A stretch of 5,407 bases of DNA, taken from the NCBI GenBank assembly GCA_000715605.1, contig KL568553.1, positions 32,106-37,512 on the forward strand, written 5' to 3'. This document shows positions 1 through 4,370 of this stretch, one piece after another; position 1 is the first letter of the stretch, and every line of letters begins with the position of its first letter. Source of the stretch: Streptomyces speibonae (GTDB lineage: Bacteria; Actinomycetota; Actinomycetes; Streptomycetales; Streptomycetaceae). The position numbers and the translations under genes are program-made. The notes below the pieces were generated by a model. It saw nothing but the letters and a program-made list of their open reading frames with translations. It was not told where the DNA came from and ran no database searches.

Positions 1-365
1 GGGCCCCGGCCGGTGCCGCGCAGCATCAGCGGCAGGGCGGCGTTCTCCCAGACGTTCAGCTCGTCGACCAGCAGCGGGGCCGGGTCGATCCAGCCGAAGC
101 GGTCCCGGCGCAGCCGCTCGCGGGCCGCCGGGGTCATGGTGTGCACGGGCACGCTGTTGAACCAGATCTCGCCGCTGCCGGCGGGCAGCAGTCCGGACAG
201 GCAGCGCAGCAGGGTCGTCTTGCCGCTGCCGCGCGGGCCGCCGACGGCGAGGATCTCGCTCTCCCGGACGCCGAGCGAGACCCCGCTCAGCCCGGGCGAG
301 TCGTCGTCGTGCCGGAAGTGCAGGGCGCGCGCCCAGAGCACGTCGTTGTCCGGTGGGGCCACCAT
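1..365 (-). CDS. ABC transporter ATP-binding protein, LolD/MacB-like (partial, C-terminal part beyond window)
   Basis: This is the N-terminal 121 residues of a nucleotide-binding subunit that would power an ABC transporter at the inner face of the membrane. The reading frame is open to the left edge. A Walker A motif, GPRGSGKT, lies at residues 43-50. About 55 residues later comes a segment ending in ELNVWENAALPLMLRG, which resembles the stretch after the Q-loop in LolD/MacB/FtsE-type ATPases that pair with FtsX-like permeases. The signature motif, Walker B and H-loop would lie outside the window. The ATG at 363-365 is preferred because GAGG (374-377 on the plus strand, read as minus) sits 8 nt upstream. 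An unusual point is the expected Q-loop: this protein reads GWIDPAPLL where relatives usually have a G-F-V-F-Q pattern, so the glutamine is missing. Substrate and permease are not visible. No link to the neighbouring amine genes can be shown. Confidence 0.85.
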   Translation of the reverse strand, partial: MVAPPDNDVLWARALHFRHDDDSPGLSGVSLGVRESEILAVGGPRGSGKTTLLRCLSGLLPAGSGEIWFNSVPVHTMTPAARERLRRDRFGWIDPAPLLVDELNVWENAALPLMLRGTGRG

Positions 366-414
366 GGCGTACACCTCGGTTCGGATCGGAAATGCCGTGC
401 GCGATTCGGGTAAG

Positions 415-430
415 TCCCCCGTCCGGGGGA
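415..430. terminator. Short GC hairpin upstream of the ABC ATPase gene
   Basis: A 6-bp stem TCCCCC / GGGGGA (415-420 with 425-430) closes a GTCC tetraloop. It lies about 50 nt before the ABC ATPase start and about 160 nt past the aminotransferase stop. It could be a second terminator for the aminotransferase transcript or a leader structure of the ABC mRNA. No T-run follows, which is common for Streptomyces terminators. The sequence alone does not decide the role. Confidence 0.35.
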
Positions 431-503
431 ACGAAGGCGCGGCCGATCGGTCACTGGCACGCTAGGCAGGCCATGGCGGCGGGCCGGACAGTACGCGGCC
501 CCG

Positions 504-541
504 GGCCCCGGTTTCTCACTCGAACGGGCTGCTCCGGGGCC
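504..541 (-). terminator. Candidate terminator downstream of the aminotransferase gene
   Basis: GGCCCCGG at 504-511 and CCGGGGCC at 534-541 form a perfect 8-bp inverted repeat with a 22-nt loop, about 50 nt past the aminotransferase stop codon in its reading direction. A second GGCCCCGG at 497-504 could pair with the same right arm. The large loop and absent T-run make it a modest candidate, but its position fits the end of the regulator-aminotransferase transcript. Confidence 0.4.
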
Positions 542-590
542 GGTGTTGATCATCCAGAAGGAAGATCGGAACCTCGGGTGGCGTAACGGA

Positions 591-1964
591 CTACAGCTTG
601 GTCCACGCCTCGGAGAGGGTGGCGCGCAGGATCTGCTCGATCTCGTCGAAGGTCCCCTGGTCGGAGATCAGCGGCGGGGCGAGCTGGACGACCGGGTCGC
701 CGCGGTCGTCGGCACGGCAGTACAGGCCGTTGTCGAAGAGCTTCTTCGACAGGAAGCCGTACAGGACGCGCTCGGTCTCCTCGGCGTCGAAGGACTCCTT
801 GGTGTTCTTGTCCTTGACCAGTTCGATGCCGTAGAAGAAGCCGTTGCCGCGGACGTCGCCGACGATCGGCAGGTCGTGCAGCTTCTCCAGGGTGGCGCGG
901 AAGGCGCCCTCGTTGTCCAGCACGTGCTGGTTGAGGCCCTCGCGCTCGAACAGGTCGAGGTTGGCGATGGCGACGGCGGCGGAGACCGGGTGGCCGCCGA
1001 AGGTGTAGCCGTGCAGGAAGGTGTTCTCGCCCTGGTAGAACGGCTCGGCGAGGCGGTCGGAGACGACGCACGCGCCGATGGGGGAGTAGCCCGAGGTCAT
1101 GCCCTTGGCGCAGGTGATCATGTCCGGGACGTAGCCGAACTTGTCGCAGGCGAACGTCGTGCCGAGGCGGCCGAAGGCGCAGATGACCTCGTCGGAGACG
1201 AGCAGCACGTCGTACTGGTCGCAGATCTCGCGCACCCGCTGGAAGTAGCCGGGCGGGGGCGGGAAGCAGCCGCCGGCGTTCTGCACCGGCTCCAGGAAGA
1301 CCGCGGCGACCGTGTCGGGGCCCTCGAAGAGGATCTGCTGCTCGATCTGGTCGGCGGCCCAGCGGCCGAACGCCTCGGGGTCGTCCCCGTGGATCGGGGC
1401 GCGGTAGATGTTGGTGTTGGGCACCTTGTGGGCGCCCGGCACCAGCGGTTCGAACGGGGCCTTCAGGCCCGGCAGTCCGGTGATGGACAGGGCGCCCTGC
1501 GGGGTGCCGTGGTAGGCCACCGCGCGGGAGATCACCTTGTACTTGGTCGGCTTGCCGGTGAGCTTGAAGTACTGCTTGGCGAGCTTCCAGGCGGTCTCCA
1601 CCGCCTCACCGCCGCCGGTGGTGAAGAAGACCTTGTTCAGGTCGCCCGGCGCCTCGTGCGCCAGCCGCTCCGCGAGTTCCACGGCCTTGGGGTGGGCGTA
1701 GGACCACACCGGGAAGAAGGCCAGCTCCTGGGCCTGCTTGGAGGCCGTCTCCGCGAGTTCCTGACGGCCGTGGCCCGCCTGCACCACGAACAGGCCCGCG
1801 AGGCCGTCGAGGTAGCGCTTGCCCTTGTCGTCGTAGATGTGGGTGCCCTCGCCCCGGACGATGGTGGGGACGGGTGCGTTCTCGTACGAGGACATGCGGG
1901 TGAAGTGCATCCACAGGTGGTCGTACGCGGACTTGCTGAGGTCCTTGGGGCGGTCGGTACTCAC
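591..1964 (-). CDS. Class-III PLP-dependent aminotransferase (aspartate aminotransferase family; probable diamine/omega-amino transaminase)
   Basis: This 457-residue protein has the normal length for a fold-type I, class-III (omega-) aminotransferase, a cytosolic PLP enzyme that moves a terminal amino group to a keto acid. Conserved positions are visible. The cofactor-phosphate loop is TTGGGEAVETAWKLA near residues 115-129. A YHG aromatic clamp lies at 151-153, and LEPVQ contains E225. The SDEV motif carries D258, which contacts the pyridine nitrogen, and DMITCAKG carries K287, the expected Schiff-base lysine. The HGYTFGGHP block is at 318-326. The GTG at 1962-1964 starts 2 nt after the regulator's TAA and has GGGGAA 10 nt upstream. 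An in-frame GTG at 1980-1982 would add six residues and overlap the regulator end. The short gap implies translational coupling. The divergent aminobutyraldehyde-type dehydrogenase points to putrescine or a related amine as substrate. GABA, beta-alanine or another omega-amine remains possible. Confidence 0.93.
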   Translation of the reverse strand: MSTDRPKDLSKSAYDHLWMHFTRMSSYENAPVPTIVRGEGTHIYDDKGKRYLDGLAGLFVVQAGHGRQELAETASKQAQELAFFPVWSYAHPKAVELAERLAHEAPGDLNKVFFTTGGGEAVETAWKLAKQYFKLTGKPTKYKVISRAVAYHGTPQGALSITGLPGLKAPFEPLVPGAHKVPNTNIYRAPIHGDDPEAFGRWAADQIEQQILFEGPDTVAAVFLEPVQNAGGCFPPPPGYFQRVREICDQYDVLLVSDEVICAFGRLGTTFACDKFGYVPDMITCAKGMTSGYSPIGACVVSDRLAEPFYQGENTFLHGYTFGGHPVSAAVAIANLDLFEREGLNQHVLDNEGAFRATLEKLHDLPIVGDVRGNGFFYGIELVKDKNTKESFDAEETERVLYGFLSKKLFDNGLYCRADDRGDPVVQLAPPLISDQGTFDEIEQILRATLSEAWTKL

Positions 1965-1966
1965 GA

Positions 1967-2470
1967 TTATCGGGTTCCCCACATGTAGGTCTGCTTCTTG
2001 AGCTTGAGGTAGACGAAGCTCTCGGTGGAGCGCACGCCGGGGACGGCCCGGATGCGTGTGTTGATGACCTCCAGAAGGTGGTCGTCGTCCTCGCAGACGA
2101 TCTCGACCATCAGGTCGAAGGAGCCCGCGGTCATCACCACGTACTCGCATTCGCCCATGGCGGCCAGCGCGTCGGCCACGGACTCCACGTCGCCCTCGAC
2201 GTTGACACCGACCATCGCCTGCCGGCGGAAGCCCACGGTGAGCGGGTCCGTGACGGCGACGATCTGCATCACGCCCTGGTCGAGCAGTTTCTGGACGCGC
2301 TGGCGCACGGCCGCCTCCGACAGGCCCACGGCCTTGCCGATGGCGGCGTACGGCCGTCGGCCGTCCTCCTGGAGCTGCTCGATGATGGCGAGGGACACGG
2401 CGTCCAGATGGGGACCGCCGCCGTTCTTGGACTCGCGGGAGTCCTTCGCGTCTGCGCTTCGACTGGCCAC
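1967..2470 (-). CDS. Lrp/AsnC-family transcriptional regulator
   Basis: This 167-residue DNA-binding regulator has the two-part Lrp/AsnC architecture. A winged helix-turn-helix spans about residues 22-70; LDAVSLAIIEQLQEDGR leads into the HTH, with SEAAVRQRVQKL as the likely recognition helix around 51-62. A C-terminal RAM/ligand-binding domain covers about 75-160, with the typical GSFDLMVEI strand at 116-124 (G116 and D119 match the usual effector-pocket pattern). Such proteins assemble as dimers to octamers and respond to amino acids or related small molecules. The gene heads the unit that continues into the aminotransferase, and it is divergent from the aldehyde dehydrogenase, so local control of amine catabolism is the natural inference. 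The start is uncertain. GTG at 2468-2470 fits a leaderless promoter; GTG at 2483-2485 would add five residues. An ATG as far up as 2674 is open but would translate the dehydrogenase control region and is rejected. Confidence 0.92.
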   Translation of the reverse strand: MASRSADAKDSRESKNGGGPHLDAVSLAIIEQLQEDGRRPYAAIGKAVGLSEAAVRQRVQKLLDQGVMQIVAVTDPLTVGFRRQAMVGVNVEGDVESVADALAAMGECEYVVMTAGSFDLMVEIVCEDDDHLLEVINTRIRAVPGVRSTESFVYLKLKKQTYMWGTR

Positions 2471-2476
2471 GGGGCC

Positions 2477-2506
2477 ACTCTGCACGACGTATCGACAGTT
2501 TCGCAA
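2477..2506 (-). promoter_or_regulatory. Candidate promoter of the Lrp-type regulator, predicting a leaderless mRNA
   Basis: Read on the minus strand, TTGCGA (2506-2501) and CAGAGT (2482-2477) are separated by 18 nt. They match the housekeeping TTGACA at four of six positions and TAGRRT at five of six. Seven nt past the -10 box is the G of the GTG at 2468-2470, so transcription would begin at the start codon. No convincing Shine-Dalgarno precedes that GTG, which agrees with a leaderless mRNA. The -35 box is only moderate. Confidence 0.42.
2499..2505 (+). promoter_or_regulatory. TTTCGCA motif, copy 1 (candidate Lrp half-site)
   Basis: TTTCGCA here overlaps the proposed -35 box of the regulator gene. 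With copy 2 (2553-2559) it shares the wider pattern GTnTnGnnnnTTTCGCA. It is AT-richer than its surroundings. Position over the regulator's own promoter suggests autoregulation, which is common in the Lrp family. This is inferred from placement, not from a known consensus. Confidence 0.35.
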
Positions 2507-2546
2507 GGCCCGATCGATGAAATTCGTTGTCTGCTGGCCTCTGTCT

Positions 2547-2559
2547 TGCGGATTTCGCA
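2547..2559 (+). promoter_or_regulatory. TTTCGCA motif, copy 2, within the dyad TGCG-N5-CGCA (candidate Lrp operator)
   Basis: TTTCGCA at 2553-2559 is the right half of a small palindrome, TGCG (2547-2550), five bases, CGCA (2556-2559). It begins 54 bp from copy 1, about five helical turns, and ends about 21 bp upstream of the dehydrogenase -35 box. That placement would suit an activator or a wrapping Lrp-type oligomer touching both promoters. Confidence 0.35.
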
Positions 2560-2580
2560 GATGCGGACGGGGTGGGGGTG

Positions 2581-2608
2581 TTGAAAACGTCAGCCGTCGG
2601 TTTAGGGT
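2581..2608 (+). promoter_or_regulatory. Promoter of the aldehyde dehydrogenase gene (SigHrdB-type)
   Basis: TTGAAA at 2581-2586 and TAGGGT at 2603-2608 are separated by 16 nt. They match the Streptomyces housekeeping TTGACA / TAGRRT pattern at five of six and six of six positions. Transcription would start near 2614-2616 and leave a leader of about 74 nt. The -10 box overlaps the left arm of a dyad at 2607-2615, so a protein bound there would interfere with initiation. Confidence 0.6.
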
Positions 2609-2665
2609 GGGTGTCTCAGGTATTGGACAGCTCGACACCTTCGAGCCGACACCTCGGACACCCAC
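2607..2665 (+). repeat. Inverted repeat over the dehydrogenase start site and leader
   Basis: GTGGGTGTC at 2607-2615 is the exact reverse complement of GACACCCAC at 2657-2665. Inside it, AGGT (2618-2621) pairs with ACCT (2651-2654), and GCTCGA (2630-2635) pairs with TCGAGC (2641-2646) around a CACCT loop, so the whole segment can fold as a nested hairpin. The octamer CGACACCT occurs twice, at 2633-2640 and 2647-2654, and GACACC three times (2634, 2648, 2657). The left outer arm lies mostly upstream of the predicted transcription start, so the outer dyad is more likely a DNA operator, while the inner stems could form in the mRNA. Confidence 0.55.
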
Positions 2666-2675
2666 AAGGAACACC

Positions 2676-2682
2676 AGGAGGG
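2676..2682 (+). promoter_or_regulatory. Strong Shine-Dalgarno of the aldehyde dehydrogenase gene
   Basis: AGGAGGG sits 6 nt before the GTG at 2689-2691. This near-perfect match fixes that GTG as the start, although the frame is open back to 2527. Confidence 0.9.
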
Positions 2683-2688
2683 CCTGCA

Positions 2689-4128
2689 GTGAGCACCGAG
2701 CTGCGTCGTCTGCGCAACTACATCGGCGGGGAGTTCCGGGACGCCGCCGACGGACGGACCACCGAAGTGGTCAACCCCGCGACCGGCGAGGCGTACGCGA
2801 CCGCTCCGCTGTCCGGGCCGGCGGATGTGGACGCCGCCATGGCGGCCGCCGCCGAGGCGTTCCCCGGCTGGCGCGACACCACCCCGGCGGAGCGGCAGAA
2901 GGCCCTGCTGAAGATCGCGGACGCCTTCGAGGAGCGCGCCGAGGAACTCATCGCGGCCGAGGTGGAGAACACGGGCAAGCCCACCGGGCTGACCCGCACC
3001 GAGGAGATCCCGCCGATGGTGGACCAGATCCGCTTCTTCGCGGGCGCGGCGCGGATGCTCGAGGGCAAGGGCGCGGGCGAGTACATGGAGGGGCTGACCT
3101 CTTTCGTGCGCCGCGAGCCGATCGGCGTCTGCGCGCAGGTCGCCCCCTGGAACTACCCGATGATGATGGCCGTGTGGAAGTTCGCCCCGGCCATCGCGGC
3201 GGGCAACACCGTGGTCCTCAAGCCCTCGGACACCACCCCGGCCTCCACGGTCCTGCTCGCCGAGATCCTCGGCTCGGTGCTGCCCAAGGGCGTCTTCAAC
3301 GTCGTCTGCGGCGACCGTGACACCGGCCGTCTGATGGTCGAGCACCCCACTCCGGCGATGGCCTCCATCACCGGCTCGGTGCGCGCCGGCATGTCGGTCG
3401 CCGAGTCCGCGTCCAAGGACCTCAAGCGGGTCCACCTGGAACTGGGCGGCAAGGCCCCGGTCGTCGTCTTCGAGGACACCGACATCGCCAAGGCCGTCGA
3501 GGACATCTCGGTGGCGGGCTTCTTCAACGCGGGCCAGGACTGCACGGCCGCCACGCGCGTCCTCGTCCACGAGGCGATCCACGACGAGTTCGTCGCGGCG
3601 CTGGCCAAGGCCGCGGGCGACACCAGGACCGGTATGCCCGACGACGAGGACGTCCTCTACGGCCCGCTCAACAACCCCAACCAGCTCAAGCAGGTCGAGG
3701 GCTTCATCGAGCGGCTGCCCGCGCACGCGCGCGTGGTGGCGGGCGGCAAGCGGGTCGGCGAGAAGGGCTACTTCTACGCGCCGACCGTGGTCTCCGGACT
3801 CCGGCAGGACGACGAGATCATCCAGAAGGAGGTCTTCGGACCGGTCATCACCGTCCAGTCCTTCACGGACGAGGACCAGGCCGTCGAGTACGCCAACGGC
3901 GTGGAGTACGCGCTGGCCTCCTCGGTGTGGACCAAGGACCACGCGCGCGCGATGCGGATGTCGAAGAGGCTCGACTTCGGCTGCGTCTGGATCAACACCC
4001 ACATCCCGCTGGTCGCCGAGATGCCGCACGGCGGCTTCAAGAAGTCCGGCTACGGCAAGGACCTCTCGGCGTACGGCTTCGAGGACTACACGCGCGTCAA
4101 GCACGTGATGACGTCCCTGGACGCGTGA
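2689..4128 (+). CDS. NAD(P)-dependent aldehyde dehydrogenase, gamma-aminobutyraldehyde dehydrogenase type
   Basis: This 479-residue cytosolic enzyme has the standard length of the aldehyde dehydrogenase superfamily and oxidises an aldehyde to its carboxylate using NAD(P)+. All key motifs are present: PWNYP at 153-157 with N155 stabilising the oxyanion, K178 in LKPS for cofactor binding, SITGS at 226-230 in the Rossmann fold, E251 in ELGGK as general base, the nucleophile C285 in AGQDCT, and EVFGPV at 381-386 with E381 contacting the nicotinamide ribose. The overall sequence looks like Streptomyces proteins annotated as gamma-aminobutyraldehyde dehydrogenase (4-aminobutanal to GABA, EC 1.2.1.19). 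Betaine-aldehyde or another amino-aldehyde activity cannot be excluded. The GTG start follows a strong AGGAGGG. The gene is divergent from the regulator-aminotransferase pair, whose product would supply its aldehyde, and ends before a strong stem-loop, so it is probably monocistronic. The frame is intact with no sign of damage. Confidence 0.95.
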   Translation: MSTELRRLRNYIGGEFRDAADGRTTEVVNPATGEAYATAPLSGPADVDAAMAAAAEAFPGWRDTTPAERQKALLKIADAFEERAEELIAAEVENTGKPTGLTRTEEIPPMVDQIRFFAGAARMLEGKGAGEYMEGLTSFVRREPIGVCAQVAPWNYPMMMAVWKFAPAIAAGNTVVLKPSDTTPASTVLLAEILGSVLPKGVFNVVCGDRDTGRLMVEHPTPAMASITGSVRAGMSVAESASKDLKRVHLELGGKAPVVVFEDTDIAKAVEDISVAGFFNAGQDCTAATRVLVHEAIHDEFVAALAKAAGDTRTGMPDDEDVLYGPLNNPNQLKQVEGFIERLPAHARVVAGGKRVGEKGYFYAPTVVSGLRQDDEIIQKEVFGPVITVQSFTDEDQAVEYANGVEYALASSVWTKDHARAMRMSKRLDFGCVWINTHIPLVAEMPHGGFKKSGYGKDLSAYGFEDYTRVKHVMTSLDA

Positions 4129-4133
4129 CGCCT

Positions 4134-4181
4134 GGCCGGCCCGGCCCGTCGTAGGCCCCTGCGGGCCCGCCACGGCCGGCC
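4134..4181. terminator. First of two tandem stem-loops after the dehydrogenase gene
   Basis: GGCCGGCC at 4134-4141 and again at 4174-4181 can pair as an 8-bp outer stem, the octamer being self-complementary. GGCCCG (4143-4148) with CGGGCC (4162-4167) gives a 6-bp inner stem. The structure begins 6 nt past the stop codon. It may assist termination or protect the mRNA 3' end. In such GC-rich DNA some pairing is expected by chance. Confidence 0.4.
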
Positions 4182-4186
4182 GCGTG

Positions 4187-4218
4187 GTTCCCCGCACCCT
4201 CGGGTGGGTGCGGGGAAC
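4187..4218. terminator. Strong, probably bidirectional, intrinsic terminator
   Basis: GTTCCCCGCACCC (4187-4199) and GGGTGCGGGGAAC (4206-4218) form a perfect 13-bp stem with a 6-nt loop TCGGGT. It lies 58 nt past the dehydrogenase stop and between convergent genes, so it can serve both directions. Only a weak T-rich stretch (CTCCTTATGT) follows on the plus strand, as is usual for Streptomyces terminators. Confidence 0.85.
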
Positions 4219-4290
4219 TCCTTATGTCCAGCGGACACCACTTGCCTGGTGCTCAGCGGCGCCACGGCCTTCCCCCCTGGCCCACGCTCC

Positions 4291-4370
4291 ACGGCCGCCG
4301 ACTGGCTCGCCTTCGCCCATCTCGTGATCGCGGTCGCCTTCCGCAGATCAAGCGGCTGGAGGAGCTCAGC
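4291..4370 (+). pseudogene. Possible relic of a small membrane-protein gene
   Basis: The gap between the terminator and the right-hand regulator carries two protein-like pieces in different plus-strand frames. Frame one (4291-4341) reads TAADWLAFAHLVIAVAF, which looks like the start of a membrane segment. The next bases shift frame to QIKRLEELSPYAR (4344-4382), a plausible charged cytoplasmic tail. I have an impression, not a verified match, that small actinobacterial membrane proteins begin and end in this way, so the middle would be deleted. No good ribosome binding site or complete frame exists, and the tail overlaps the end of the opposite-strand regulator. Chance in GC-rich DNA is a serious alternative. 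Confidence 0.25.

Larger units (their letters stand above)
366..590. other. Non-coding spacer between ABC ATPase and aminotransferase genes
   Basis: Both flanking genes are on the minus strand, so this spacer is downstream of the aminotransferase and upstream of the ABC ATPase. Open frames across it are low-complexity, proline/arginine-rich shadows with no recognisable protein pattern. It holds two hairpins, listed separately. I looked for a minus-strand promoter for the ABC gene and found only weak matches, such as TAGCGT at 459-464 without a convincing -35 box. A gap of 225 bases suggests the ABC gene is not simply the end of the aminotransferase operon. Confidence 0.6.

Noticed and set aside
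287..553. Minus-strand 88-codon frame across the left spacer
   Set aside because: It has no ribosome binding site, has low-complexity composition and overlaps the ABC ATPase in another frame.
543..1988. Long plus-strand open frame (481 codons) opposite the aminotransferase gene
   Set aside because: It is the antisense shadow of a GC-rich gene: valine/glycine/leucine/aspartate-rich with no family pattern, while the minus strand encodes a complete class-III aminotransferase.
2471..2674. N-terminal extension of the regulator up to an ATG at 2674 (235 residues)
   Set aside because: The extra residues are proline/arginine-rich and unlike Lrp proteins, and they would cover the dehydrogenase promoter and leader.
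2527..2688. N-terminal extension of the dehydrogenase to 2527
   Set aside because: The GTG at 2689 has an ideal AGGAGGG at 6 nt and gives the family's normal length and N-terminus; the promoter lies within the extension.
2025..3320. Plus-strand frame of 431 codons spanning the regulator antisense, the spacer and part of the dehydrogenase
   Set aside because: It crosses the control region and lies out of frame with the dehydrogenase. The later part is arginine/glycine-rich shadow sequence.
4161..4170. GCGGGCCCGC palindrome as a separate operator
   Set aside because: Ten-base GC palindromes are expected by chance at this base composition, and it overlaps a larger possible stem-loop.
2602..4197. 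Long minus-strand open frame (531 codons) opposite the aldehyde dehydrogenase gene
   Set aside because: Same shadow effect: rich in R, H, D, V and L with no motif order, and it would cross the terminator and the divergent promoter region.
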